A stretch of DNA of 64,000 nucleotides from DASQUK01 sp963717085 (GTDB lineage Bacteria; Actinomycetota; Acidimicrobiia; Acidimicrobiales; VFJN01), in the NCBI GenBank assembly GCA_963717085.1, contig CAVQVM010000023.1, positions 186,001-250,000 of the forward strand. The letters run 5' to 3'. This document shows, in pieces, positions 26,660 through 35,150 of the stretch. Each line of letters opens with the position of its first letter. Positions within the stretch are counted from its first letter, which is position 1. The notes beneath the pieces are model-generated. The model was not told the origin of the DNA, did no database searches, and was given only the letters and a program-made list of their open reading frames with translations. The translations under genes and the position numbers were made by a program.

Positions 26660-27334
26660 ATGCGCCTGGTCGTGGCCCGCTGTTCCGTCGACTACGCGGG
26701 CCGGCTCGAGGCCCACCTGCCCCCGGCCCCCCGCCTCATCATGGTCAAGGCCGACGGCTGCGTGGCGATCCACGCCGACGGCGGTGCGTACAAGCCACTC
26801 AACTGGATGAACGCGCCCAACACAGTGAGCGAGTCGATCGACGACGGGGGCCAGGCCGTGTGGACGGTCCGCTCCCCCAAGGGGGAGACCCTCACGATCA
26901 CGCTCCACGAGGTCGTGTCCGACACGAGCCACGACCTGGGTACCGACCCCGGGCTGTGGAAGGACGGCGTCGAGTCCCACCTGCAGGAGCTGCTGGCGGC
27001 GAACTGCGGTGCCATCGCCCCCGGGTTACGCCTCGTCCGCCGCGAGTACCCGACCGACATCGGCCCCGTCGACCTGCTGTGCCGCGACGCCGATGGGAAC
27101 GCGGTCGCGATCGAGATCAAGCGCCGGGGAGAGATCGACGGGGTCGAACAGCTGGCGCGCTACGTCGAGTTCCTCGAGCGCGACCCGCGGCTGCGCCCGG
27201 TGCGCGGCATGTTCGTCGCTCAGCAGATCAAGCAGCAGGCGCGGGTGTTGGCGACCCAGCGCGACATCGCCTGTGTCGAGGTCGACTACGACGTGCTGCG
27301 GGGCATCGAGCCCGATGCCCTGCGCTTGTTCTAG
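26660..27334 (+). CDS. nucS: Mismatch-specific endonuclease NucS/EndoMS
   Basis: 224 residues, the standard NucS length. The N-terminal DNA-binding domain starts RLVVARCSVDYAGRLEAHLP and includes MVKADGCVAIHAD. The C-terminal RecB-like nuclease shows the PD-(D/E)xK elements: Asp in GPVDLLCRDADG, then Glu and Lys in VAIEIKRRGEIDG. NucS carries non-canonical mismatch repair in actinobacteria and archaea that lack MutS/MutL. A beta-clamp-binding tail is plausible in DALRLF at the C-terminus. It ends 4 bp past the convergent stop of the MaoC gene. Confidence 0.95.
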   Translation: MRLVVARCSVDYAGRLEAHLPPAPRLIMVKADGCVAIHADGGAYKPLNWMNAPNTVSESIDDGGQAVWTVRSPKGETLTITLHEVVSDTSHDLGTDPGLWKDGVESHLQELLAANCGAIAPGLRLVRREYPTDIGPVDLLCRDADGNAVAIEIKRRGEIDGVEQLARYVEFLERDPRLRPVRGMFVAQQIKQQARVLATQRDIACVEVDYDVLRGIEPDALRLF

Positions 27335-28191
27335 TGGGCGCCGTCGAACGCAACGGAACCGGCGTCGAGGACGACCCGCCCGTCGGGCCCCACGGTTTGG
27401 AACAAGGCCTCGCCCTCGCCCCCGCGCCACACCCGGACGGTGAGCGCTTCGCCGGGGAACACGGGGCTGGAGAAGCGGCCGCTCATGGACCGGAAGCGCG
27501 CCGGGTCGCCCCCACACAGGGCGTGCAGCAAGGCCCGGCCGGTGAACCCGTAGGTGCACAGGCCGTGGAGGATGGGCCGCGGGAAACCGGCCATGGCTGC
27601 GAACTTGGGGTCCGAGTGCAGCGGATTGCGGTCGCCCGACAGCCGGTACGTCAGCGCCTGGTCGACCCGCGTCGGGTACGTGACCTCGTGGTCGGGGTCC
27701 CGGTCGGGAACGGCGAACGTCGATGACGGGCCTCGGTCGCCGCCCCAGCCGCCCTCGCCCCGGATGAACAGGCCCGAACGGCTCGTGAAGAGCGGTTCGC
27801 CGTCGGCCACCAGGGTCGACATCGACTCGAGGACCACCAGAGCCCCCGAGCCCTTGTCGTGGATCCCGACGATCTCGGAGATCGACTCGATCCCGCCGTC
27901 GACCGGGATCTCCCGTGCCAGCGAAATGGCCTGTTCGCCGTGGACCAGCATGGCGGGGTTGAAGTTGCCCAGGGCTCCGAAGACCCCGCCTCCGCCGCCG
28001 AGAACTACAGCCATGGTGGGCAGCGCCCGCTGCTCGACGTCCTGGCTGTTCTCGGTGGTGAACGCCAGCTCCTGGGACGGGTCGTCGGCGCCGGCGCCCA
28101 CCCCAACCGCATAGAGCAGGCAGTCCTTCGAGGTCCAGGCGTGGCGCACGGGCTCGGACCTGGCGCCGACGGCATCGTGGTTGATGGGCAT
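27331..28191 (-). CDS. MaoC-family enoyl-CoA hydratase 2 (MFE-2-like)
   Basis: 286 residues, a double hot-dog fold. The hydratase-2 motif is in the second half: YRLSGDRNPLHSDPKFAAMAGFP with catalytic Asp and His, then PILHGLCTYG. It would hydrate 2-trans-enoyl-CoA to the (R)-3-hydroxyacyl-CoA. The ATG at 28191 has GGAGG 6 nt upstream. It lies just downstream of an SDR gene (12 bp gap) of the type fused to this domain in eukaryotic peroxisomal MFE-2. The pair probably acts together in beta-oxidation of steroid side chains or branched acyl chains (inference). Confidence 0.9.
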   Translation of the reverse strand: MPINHDAVGARSEPVRHAWTSKDCLLYAVGVGAGADDPSQELAFTTENSQDVEQRALPTMAVVLGGGGGVFGALGNFNPAMLVHGEQAISLAREIPVDGGIESISEIVGIHDKGSGALVVLESMSTLVADGEPLFTSRSGLFIRGEGGWGGDRGPSSTFAVPDRDPDHEVTYPTRVDQALTYRLSGDRNPLHSDPKFAAMAGFPRPILHGLCTYGFTGRALLHALCGGDPARFRSMSGRFSSPVFPGEALTVRVWRGGEGEALFQTVGPDGRVVLDAGSVAFDGAH

Positions 28192-28202
28192 GCTGGCCTC
28201 CC

Positions 28203-29105
28203 TCAGGTCTCGTCGTAGCCGAACATGTTGGCGTTGGGCCGTGCCTGGGCGACCAGGTCCGTGATGGCGTGGCCGAGGACCTCCGGGTCGGCGTCGGGCC
28301 TTTCGATCGACGGGCCCCGGTGCCAGCCCTCGGAAACGGAGATCATGCGACCGCTCACGTCGAACACCCGACCGCTGACACCGGCGGACAGCGGGCTTGC
28401 AAGCCAACACACGATCGGCGCGATGTGGTGGGGGGCCATCTCCTCCTTGCCCTCGTCGGTCAGCTGGCCCATGCCCAGGTCGGCGGTCATCCGTGTCAGG
28501 GCCGCCGGGGCGACGGCGTTGACGGTGACGCCATAGCGGGCCAGCTCCTTGGCGGCGATGATCGTGAACGCCGCGATCCCCGCCTTGGCGGCGCCGTAGT
28601 TGGTCTGGCCGACGTTGCCGTAGATGCCCGACGGTGACGAGGTGTTGACGATGCGGGCGTCGAGGGTGTCGCCGGCCTTGGAGCGCTCGCGCCAGTGGTT
28701 GGCGGCGAAGTGCGACGGACCGAATGTGCCCTTGAGGTGAACCCTGATGACGGCGTCCCACTCGGCCTCGCTCATGTTGACGAGCATGCGGTCGCGCAGG
28801 ATGCCGGCGTTGTTGACGAGGACGTCGAGGCGCCCGAACGCCTCGATGGCCGTGCCGACGAGCTTCTCGGCCCCGGCGAAATCGCTGACGTCGTCGTTGT
28901 TGGCGACCGCTTGACCACCCTGCGTAGTGATCTCGTCGACCACGTCGTGGGCTGGGCCGGTGTCGTTGCCGGTGCCGTCCATCGAGCCACCGAGGTCGTT
29001 GACGACCACCCTGGCGCCCTGAGCGGCGAGCAGCAGCGCGTGCTCGCGCCCGATGCCCCGGCCCGCCCCGGTCACGATCGCGACTCGATCGTCACAGATG
29101 CCCAT
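28203..29105 (-). CDS. Short-chain dehydrogenase, (3R)-hydroxyacyl-CoA dehydrogenase-like
   Basis: 300 residues. The cofactor loop is GAGRGIGREHALLLAAQGARVVVNDLGG; the NDLGG pattern is typical of 17-beta-HSD type 4 enzymes. Catalytic residues are in NTSSPSG and NYGAAKAG (Tyr and Lys), with NNAG in NVLVNNAGIL-type context. It probably oxidises (R)-3-hydroxyacyl-CoA made by the adjacent MaoC hydratase, which is transcribed directly after it. A second SDR of the same type is at 43662. Confidence 0.92.
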   Translation of the reverse strand: MGICDDRVAIVTGAGRGIGREHALLLAAQGARVVVNDLGGSMDGTGNDTGPAHDVVDEITTQGGQAVANNDDVSDFAGAEKLVGTAIEAFGRLDVLVNNAGILRDRMLVNMSEAEWDAVIRVHLKGTFGPSHFAANHWRERSKAGDTLDARIVNTSSPSGIYGNVGQTNYGAAKAGIAAFTIIAAKELARYGVTVNAVAPAALTRMTADLGMGQLTDEGKEEMAPHHIAPIVCWLASPLSAGVSGRVFDVSGRMISVSEGWHRGPSIERPDADPEVLGHAITDLVAQARPNANMFGYDET

Positions 29106-29180
29106 CGGCCACGTCCCCCTTCGGCTATGCCACCTGATCTTTCAACCCGCTGGGAACGTAGCAGCGCGACACTGGATGGC

Positions 29181-29312
29181 GTGACCGACGTGCACCAATG
29201 CCCCTACTGCGAGCTGCGGTTCAGGTCGCGCAATGAGCTCGAGGACCACGTCTCCTGCGACCATCCGCGAGAGCTCGACGACGACTCCGACCCGCGCACC
29301 CCCCGACCATGA
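29181..29312 (+). CDS. Micro-protein with a C2H2-type zinc finger
   Basis: 43 residues starting at GTG 29181. One C2H2-like finger fills the N-terminal half: Cys-Pro-Tyr-Cys, twelve residues, then His-x4-His (CPYCELRF...ELEDHVSCDH). The tail is acidic and Pro-rich (RELDDDSDPRTPRP). Single-finger micro-proteins of this type are common in actinobacteria and have no established role. It is divergent from the SDR gene and 86 bp upstream of the VanW gene. Confidence 0.7.
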   Translation: MTDVHQCPYCELRFRSRNELEDHVSCDHPRELDDDSDPRTPRP

Positions 29313-29398
29313 CGATCCCGTAACAGATCCCGTTTTCGCGCGGGGTGTGGTCAAGGGCGGTTAGAACCACGCGGCCACACGTGGCAGGGTGGTGTCCT

Positions 29399-31735
29399 GT
29401 GGACGGGAATGAAGCCACGCCCGGCTCTCGCCGGGCGGGTGCTGGGGCGCCCAGGGACGAACTCCAGGCACCGGCGCGCGTCGGCGCGCCCACGGACGCG
29501 CCGCCATCGGCGGAGCCGACCGGTGGCGACACGCCTACCGACGAGCCACCCAGCGGGGCTGCGCCCGCTGACGAGCGCGCCAGCGGCGAACCAACCGCCG
29601 ACGACCCGATCCTGAGCGAACCGTCCGACGACGACTCCTCCCCGAACGACTCGACCACCGACGACGACTCCTCCCCGAACGACTCGACCACCGACGACGA
29701 CTCCTCCCCGAACGACTCGACCACCGACGACGACTCCTCCCCGAACGACTCGACCACCGACGACGACTCCTCCCCGAACGACTCGACCACCGAGGCGGCC
29801 CCGATCTTCGACCTGCCGGACCACGGAGCCGACGGGGATGCCGACGACAAGCCCTCCGGCAACGGCACCCGGACCCTGGTCCTCGGCGGGGCCGCCGCGG
29901 CCGAGGGCCGGACCACCGGGCCGAACCCCCGCATCGCCGGTCCCCTGCCGGCCGAGCCACGGCACGCGGCGGGCGGCAACGGCCGTGCCGGCGTCGATGA
30001 GGAGGCACCCACCGGCCGCCATTTCCGCGTGTCGTCGTCCACCGACGGTCGCGGCGGCGGGCCGCCGCGGTGGGCGCTGGCCCTCGTGGCCCTCCCGGTG
30101 CTCGTCCTGGTGGTCCTGCTCGTCGCCTGGGCGATCGACACGGCCGCCCTGTCCGGTCAGGTGCGACGCAACGTCGAGGTGGCCGGCCGTCCCGTAGGCG
30201 GCCTGGGCGAGGCATCGCTCCCCGAGGTGATGAACAGCATCGCCGAGGAGGTGGCGGCCCGACCGGTGCGGATCACAAGCGACGACAAGGTGTACGAGAC
30301 GACCGCCGGGGAGATCGGGCTGGCCCTCGACGAACAGGCGACATCCGAGGCCGCGCTCGACGTCGGTCGTGACGATCACCTGTTCATGCAGCCGTTCTCG
30401 TGGCTCCGGTCGTTCTTCACGCCCCGGGACGTCGACGTCCGGTACACCGTCAGCGGCCCCACTGCGACCGCGAAGATCGTGGAGCTGCAGGGCGCCGACC
30501 GCACTGCGCCGCGCGACCCCACCATCACGTTGGGCGAAGAGGGTTGGGCCGTCGTGCCGGGCACCCCGGGTCAGGGGCTCGACACCGGAACGCTGATCGA
30601 CGAGCTGCCCGACGCGGCCGCCGAGTCACGGACCGGCACGATCGAGGTCGCGGTCGGCTCGGCGCCGGTGGCCCCGACCCTCACCGACGCGCAGGCCCAG
30701 GAGCAGGCCGACCGGGCGAACCAGATGACCGCCAATGGGCTGCAGCTCACGGTGGCCGGCGCCACCAAGACCGTGCCGGCCGCGCAGGTCCGCACGTGGA
30801 TCGCGCCGACCGCCGAGAGCGGCGAGCTCGGGTTGGCGGTCAACAAGGCCGCGGTCGACAAGGCGCTGCCCGGCGTCTTCGCCGACATCATCGCCCCGGC
30901 GCAGAACGCCCGCATCGTGCTCGGCGCCAACGGCCCCACGGTCGTCCCGTCGCAACAGGGCGTTTCCTGCTGCGGTGCCGACAGTGCCGAGCGGGTCTGG
31001 ACGGCGCTGAGCGACGGCCAGCCGGGAACCGAGCTCGAGGCGACGACGACCGAACCCTCCCTCACCACCGAAGCGGCCCAGGGCCTGGGTGTGGCACGGC
31101 CGGTCTGCGGCAACAACGCCTGGCGGAACGGTGCTGCCACCACGGCAGGTCCGGGGTTCACCACCTGGTACAACCCCGGCGAGCCGCGCGTCACCAACAT
31201 CCACCGCATCGCGGAGATCGTCGACGGCACCCTGGTGTTGCCGGGACAGCCGTTCTCGATGAACGACGTCGTCGGCCCGCGCACCCTCGAGAAGGGGTTC
31301 GTGGTGGCTGGCGCCATCCGAGACGGCAAGCACGTGGACGAGGTGGGGGGTGGCGTGTCGCAGTTCGCGACCACGACCTTCAACGCCGCCTACTTCTGCG
31401 GCCTCGACATCACCACCTATCAGTCGCATTCCGAGTGGTTCCCCCGCTACCCGCGCGGGCGTGAGGCCACGATGGGGTACCCGGCACCGAACCTGGCGTT
31501 TGTCAACGACACGCCATTCGGCATCCTCATCGACACCTCGTACACGGACACCAGCATCACCGTGACCATGTGGTCGAGCCCGTATGCCCGCGGCGAACAG
31601 GTGGGCCTTTCCGAATCCACGTCCGGCGCCTGCAAGGTCGTCACCACCACCCGCCGCATCGCCTACCCCGACAAGCCGCCGGCCACCGACACCTTCACCG
31701 CCACGTACCGCCCGGGACCGGATCAGCCCTGCTGA
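29399..31735 (+). CDS. VanW-domain membrane protein with acidic repeat region and putative peptidoglycan-binding domains
   Basis: 778 residues from GTG 29399 (GCAGGGTGG upstream). Residues ~1-220 are a disordered, acidic cytoplasmic region containing five exact copies of an 11-residue repeat (DDDSSPNDSTT). One membrane segment follows (ALVALPVLVLVVLLVAWAI). Outside, two segments resemble YoaR-like putative peptidoglycan-binding domains (VEVAGRPVGGLGEASLPEV and VNKAAVDKALPGVFADI), then the VanW domain (LVLPGQPFSMNDVVGPRT, VGGGVSQFATTTFNA). VanW proteins accompany some vancomycin-resistance clusters, but their activity is not established. The in-frame GTG 29345 would add 18 residues. Confidence 0.9.
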   Translation: MDGNEATPGSRRAGAGAPRDELQAPARVGAPTDAPPSAEPTGGDTPTDEPPSGAAPADERASGEPTADDPILSEPSDDDSSPNDSTTDDDSSPNDSTTDDDSSPNDSTTDDDSSPNDSTTDDDSSPNDSTTEAAPIFDLPDHGADGDADDKPSGNGTRTLVLGGAAAAEGRTTGPNPRIAGPLPAEPRHAAGGNGRAGVDEEAPTGRHFRVSSSTDGRGGGPPRWALALVALPVLVLVVLLVAWAIDTAALSGQVRRNVEVAGRPVGGLGEASLPEVMNSIAEEVAARPVRITSDDKVYETTAGEIGLALDEQATSEAALDVGRDDHLFMQPFSWLRSFFTPRDVDVRYTVSGPTATAKIVELQGADRTAPRDPTITLGEEGWAVVPGTPGQGLDTGTLIDELPDAAAESRTGTIEVAVGSAPVAPTLTDAQAQEQADRANQMTANGLQLTVAGATKTVPAAQVRTWIAPTAESGELGLAVNKAAVDKALPGVFADIIAPAQNARIVLGANGPTVVPSQQGVSCCGADSAERVWTALSDGQPGTELEATTTEPSLTTEAAQGLGVARPVCGNNAWRNGAATTAGPGFTTWYNPGEPRVTNIHRIAEIVDGTLVLPGQPFSMNDVVGPRTLEKGFVVAGAIRDGKHVDEVGGGVSQFATTTFNAAYFCGLDITTYQSHSEWFPRYPRGREATMGYPAPNLAFVNDTPFGILIDTSYTDTSITVTMWSSPYARGEQVGLSESTSGACKVVTTTRRIAYPDKPPATDTFTATYRPGPDQPC
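29627..29791 (+). repeat. Five perfect tandem copies of a 33-bp unit inside the VanW gene
   Basis: The 33-bp unit starts GACGACGACTCCTCCCCGAA and is repeated five times without a single base change. It keeps the frame and encodes DDDSSPNDSTT. Perfect identity means recent amplification or ongoing slippage, so copy number may vary between strains. Confidence 0.97.
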
Positions 31736-31753
31736 GCACGTAGCGTTGAGCGG

Positions 31754-32989
31754 GTGCTCGCCGCCGACGTCGTCGTGATCGGAGGGGGCCCCGCCGGGTC
31801 GGCGGCGGCGATCGGGCTGGCCCGCGCCGGGCGGGACGTGACGCTCGTCGACCGGGCACGATTCCCCCGCGACAAGGTCTGCGGAGACGGGATCACGACC
31901 GGTGCGCTGCGCCTCCTGGAGGACCTGGGGCTCCAGCCCGGTCGCGTCGCCACGTGGCAACGCGTGGACGACGTGGTCGTGCGGGGGCCGGCGGGGCCCG
32001 AGGTGATGTTCCCGCTCCCCCGGGGCCGGGGCACCTACGCGGCGGTGGCCCGCCGGGCCGACCTCGACGCCGCGTTGCTCGACGAGGCCCGGGTCGCCGG
32101 CGTCAAGGTCCTCGACGGGCACGCGTGCGTGGGGGCGCGGGAGCACGACGACCACGTCGCGATCCGGGTCGACGGTGTGGGCGAGCTGGCCGCCGCCTAT
32201 GCCGTGGCGGCCGACGGCATGTGGTCGCCCACCCGCAAGCACCTGGGCCTGGCCGCGCCGGGGTACCGGGGTGAGTGGCACGCCTTTCGCCAGTACTTCG
32301 GGGGCGTCGGTCCCCGGGCCGGGCGCGACCTGTTCGTATGGTTCGAGCCCGATCTCCTGCCCGGCTACGCCTGGTCGTTCCCGCTGCCCGGGGGCCGGGC
32401 CAACGTCGGGTTCGGCATCGTCAGGGGCGAGCGGGTCGAGCGCATCCAGGACATGGCCGGCATCTGGCGCGACCTGCTCGACCGCCCCCACATCCGTCAG
32501 GTGCTAGGCCAGGGTGCGGAGCCGGAGGCACCGCACCGGGCCTGGCCCATCCCGGCCAGGATCGACGAGGCGGTGCTCACCGGACGCCGCACGCTGTTCG
32601 TGGGTGACGCCGCCGCGGCCAGCGACCGGCTCACGGGCGAGGGCATCGCGCAGGCGCTGTTGAGCGGCATCCTCGCCGCCGGGGCCATCGCCGGCACCGA
32701 CGGCACCGGGGCCGACGGGACCGGGGGCGAGGCGCCCGGGGTGGTCACGGCGCGCTACCGCCGGGCGGTGCGCCGGGCGCTGGTGGCCGACCACCGGATG
32801 TCGATGCTGCTCATCCGGGCGGTGCGCCACCGCCGGGGCGTGCGTGCGGGACTGGGGTTGGCCGGCGCCACCGAATGGACGCGGCGCAACTTCGCCCGCT
32901 GGTTGTTCGAGGACTACCCCCGCGCGGTGTTGGCGACGCCGCGCCGCTGGCATCGAGGCATGTTCAGCGGACCGGGTGCGTATCGCTGA
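31754..32989 (+). CDS. Geranylgeranyl reductase family FAD-dependent oxidoreductase
   Basis: 411 residues. A Rossmann FAD motif opens the protein (VVVIGGGPAGSAAAIGLARAG), followed by KVCGDGITTGALR, the family's CGDG motif. The substrate-side motif PGYAWSFPLPGGRANVGFG and the second FAD motif FVGDAAAASDRLTGEGIAQAL identify the geranylgeranyl reductase family. Members saturate isoprenoid chains of menaquinone, lipids or carotenoid precursors. The GTG start is 18 bp after the VanW gene. It may form an operon with the AraC-type regulator 6 bp downstream. Confidence 0.92.
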   Translation: MLAADVVVIGGGPAGSAAAIGLARAGRDVTLVDRARFPRDKVCGDGITTGALRLLEDLGLQPGRVATWQRVDDVVVRGPAGPEVMFPLPRGRGTYAAVARRADLDAALLDEARVAGVKVLDGHACVGAREHDDHVAIRVDGVGELAAAYAVAADGMWSPTRKHLGLAAPGYRGEWHAFRQYFGGVGPRAGRDLFVWFEPDLLPGYAWSFPLPGGRANVGFGIVRGERVERIQDMAGIWRDLLDRPHIRQVLGQGAEPEAPHRAWPIPARIDEAVLTGRRTLFVGDAAAASDRLTGEGIAQALLSGILAAGAIAGTDGTGADGTGGEAPGVVTARYRRAVRRALVADHRMSMLLIRAVRHRRGVRAGLGLAGATEWTRRNFARWLFEDYPRAVLATPRRWHRGMFSGPGAYR

Positions 32990-32994
32990 GCCTC

Positions 32995-33450
32995 GTGGTT
33001 CCCGCCTCCCTCCTGCCGCACCTGCGCAACGCCCGGGATCTCGCCGACCGGCACTTCCGCTCGCCGCTCGACCTCGACGCCCTCGCTGGCGCCGCCCACG
33101 TCTCGAAGTACCACTTCGCCCGGTGCTTCACCGAGACCTACGGCGAGACCCCGATGCGCTACCTCACCCGCAGGCGGATCGAGCGGGCCCAGGACCTCCT
33201 GCGGTCGGCCAACCTCACCATCACCGAGGTCTGCATGATGGTGGGCTTCACCAGCCTCGGATCGTTCTCGTCGCGCTTCCGGGACCTGGTGGGTGAGACG
33301 CCGACGCAGTACCGCGATCGCTGGGCGGAGCGGGGCGAACCGCGCATACCTGGCTGCTTCCTGTTCATGCGTGGCATCGACGGCTGGCCCGGCGGGCAGC
33401 GAGCGCAGGAGAGCAATCTGGGAGAAGCATCCGCGCCGGACGATCCCTAG
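32995..33450 (+). CDS. AraC/XylS-type transcriptional regulator (DNA-binding domain only)
   Basis: 151 residues from GTG 32995, just after the previous stop. Nearly the whole protein is the AraC double helix-turn-helix: LDALAGAAHVSKYHFARCFTE (first) and ITEVCMMVGFTSLGSFSSRFRD (second), joined by a helix ending YLTRRRIERAQDLL. No separate ligand-binding domain is present, as in SoxS/MarA-like proteins. The 35-residue tail is low complexity. It may regulate the VOC gene that starts 11 bp downstream. Confidence 0.87.
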   Translation: MVPASLLPHLRNARDLADRHFRSPLDLDALAGAAHVSKYHFARCFTETYGETPMRYLTRRRIERAQDLLRSANLTITEVCMMVGFTSLGSFSSRFRDLVGETPTQYRDRWAERGEPRIPGCFLFMRGIDGWPGGQRAQESNLGEASAPDDP

Positions 33451-33460
33451 GTTCGCACCC

Positions 33461-33892
33461 ATGATCACGAACGTCTCACTTGCGACCGTCTGGGTGACCG
33501 ACCAGGACGAGGCCAAGGTCTTCTACGTCGACACGCTCGGCTTCCAGGAGCACACCGACATCACGATGGGCGACGGCTACCGGTGGCTCACCGTCAGCCA
33601 CCCCGATCATCCCGAGCTGGAGCTCACGCTCATGAAGCCGGGGCCGCCCCTCGACGAGGAGGACGCCGCAACCTTCCGGAGGATGCTCGGCAAGGGCTCA
33701 CTGGGTGCCGTCGGTCTCGCCACCGACGACTGCCGGAAGACCCACGAGGAGCTCGCCGCCAAGGGGGTGACGTTCATCCAGGAACCCGCCGACCGCCCCT
33801 ACGGCGTCGAGGCCATCCTGCGAGACAACTCGGGCAACTGGCTCGTGCTGGTCGAGCAGAAGCCGTACTCGGGTGAGGACATCCCCCACTGA
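33461..33892 (+). CDS. VOC (glyoxalase-like) family protein
   Basis: 143 residues from ATG 33461. Two beta-alpha-beta-beta-beta modules: NVSLATVWVTDQDEAKVFYVD and LGAVGLATDDCRKTHEELAAKG, ending AILRDNSGNWLVLVEQ with the conserved late glutamate. AraC plus VOC gene pairs are frequent in actinobacteria, so the upstream regulator may control it. Substrate unknown; extradiol dioxygenase-like or resistance-type functions are both possible. Confidence 0.9.
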   Translation: MITNVSLATVWVTDQDEAKVFYVDTLGFQEHTDITMGDGYRWLTVSHPDHPELELTLMKPGPPLDEEDAATFRRMLGKGSLGAVGLATDDCRKTHEELAAKGVTFIQEPADRPYGVEAILRDNSGNWLVLVEQKPYSGEDIPH

Positions 33893-34074
33893 CCCCGGGG
33901 TGCCGCCGGCAATCTGATCTTCCAGACCGCGACACCGAACGTTCATCTCGGACTCACCGTCACGCCACCCTTCGCCCCTAGGGTGCCGCTGCAGCGCTCG
34001 GTGTCGGTGCACCCCCTCCACCAGCACCCGCACGAGCTTGCACGGTGGCTACCCAGCGGCGGTTGTAACCACCA

Positions 34075-34114
34075 GCATCCGGCGCACCCGCTACCCCCTG
34101 GGTGCGCCGGATGC
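34075..34114. terminator. Perfect 15-bp inverted repeat hairpin
   Basis: GCATCCGGCGCACCC at 34075-34089 is the exact reverse complement of 34100-34114, with a 10-nt loop (GCTACCCCCT). It sits in the 284-bp gap between the VOC gene and the nitronate monooxygenase gene. There is no T-run after it, so it is either a rho-assisted or U-less terminator, or a protein-binding palindrome for the downstream gene. The stem has 15 continuous pairs. Confidence 0.7.
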
Positions 34115-34176
34115 GCGTCTCGGGCGCGATCGGCCGCACTTGACCCGGCGGTCAAGGTGCGACCAGCATCCCTGGC

Positions 34177-35139
34177 ATGCTGCGTACCCGCCTCACGGAC
34201 GCCCTGCAGGTCGAGCATCCGGTGATGCTCGCAGGCATGGGCGGGGTGTCCTACCACCGCCTGGTGGCCGCCGTGTCCGAGGCCGGCGGCTTCGGCTGCA
34301 TGGGTGCATCCACCATGCGCGACGAGGAGATGCGGGCGGAGATCGCCGCGGTGCGCGCGGCGACGCCCAGGCCGTTCGGCGTCGACCTGCTCACGGCGCT
34401 GCCGCAGGGCCTCGAGAGCAAGGTCCAAGACGTCGTCCGCGGTGGGGCGAGCGTCTTCGTGGCCGGACTGGGCGTGCCGCGCGACGTCATCGATCAGTGC
34501 CACAGCCACGGCCTGCTCGTGGTCAACATGTGCGGCAAGGTCCGCCACGCGGTGGCGGCGGTCGAGGCGGGCTGCGACATCGTGGTGGCCCAGGGCACCG
34601 AGGCCGGTGGCCACACCGGCCGGGTCGCCACCATGGCGCTGGTCCCCCAGGTCGCCGACGCCGTCGGCGACCGGGTTCCGGTGGTGGCGGCCGGGGGCAT
34701 CGTCGACGGGCGGGGGCTGGCGGCGGCCCTGGCGCTCGGGGCCGACGGCGTGTGGATCGGCACCCGCTTCATCGCCACGCCCGAGGCCCGCGGCGTCCGC
34801 GGCTACAAGGACACGCTGCTCCGAAGCCACGAGGACGACACGGTCGTCACCAACGCCTACACGGGCAAGACGTGCCGGGTGATCGCCAACAGCTACACGC
34901 AGGAGTACGAGAACGGTGCGCGGGAGGTCCAGCGGTTCCCGGCCCAGGTGCTGCAGTCGATCCAGGACGGCGCCAACCACCTCGGCGGCGACGAGGCCAC
35001 CACCGGCGTGGATCCCGACCGCGAGTTCTTCCCGGCCGGCCAGGGCGTCGGGTCGATCGACGCACTCGTGCCCGCCGGCGACCTGGTCCACCAGATCGTC
35101 GACGAGGCCGAGGCGGTCCTGGCCAAGATCCGCCCCTGA
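34177..35139 (+). CDS. Nitronate monooxygenase / 2-nitropropane dioxygenase-like flavoprotein
   Basis: 320 residues, FMN-binding TIM barrel. Family motifs: EHPVMLAGMGGVS at the N-terminus, VAQGTEAGGHTGR (flavin/phosphate loop with the conserved His), VVAAGGIVDGRGLAAALALGADGVWIGTRF. Likely oxidises alkyl nitronates such as propionate-3-nitronate, but some family members are trans-enoyl reductases or other flavin enzymes. ATG 34177 starts directly at the barrel. It is separated from the convergent aldehyde dehydrogenase by 11 bp. Confidence 0.9.
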   Translation: MLRTRLTDALQVEHPVMLAGMGGVSYHRLVAAVSEAGGFGCMGASTMRDEEMRAEIAAVRAATPRPFGVDLLTALPQGLESKVQDVVRGGASVFVAGLGVPRDVIDQCHSHGLLVVNMCGKVRHAVAAVEAGCDIVVAQGTEAGGHTGRVATMALVPQVADAVGDRVPVVAAGGIVDGRGLAAALALGADGVWIGTRFIATPEARGVRGYKDTLLRSHEDDTVVTNAYTGKTCRVIANSYTQEYENGAREVQRFPAQVLQSIQDGANHLGGDEATTGVDPDREFFPAGQGVGSIDALVPAGDLVHQIVDEAEAVLAKIRP

Positions 35140-35150
35140 GGGGGTCTGTG

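Noticed and set aside
29627..29791. Possible CRISPR array
   Set aside because: The 33-bp units are contiguous with no spacers and stay in frame inside a gene.
30626..32491. 621-codon open frame on the minus strand
   Set aside because: Antisense across the VanW and geranylgeranyl reductase genes; no domain signal.
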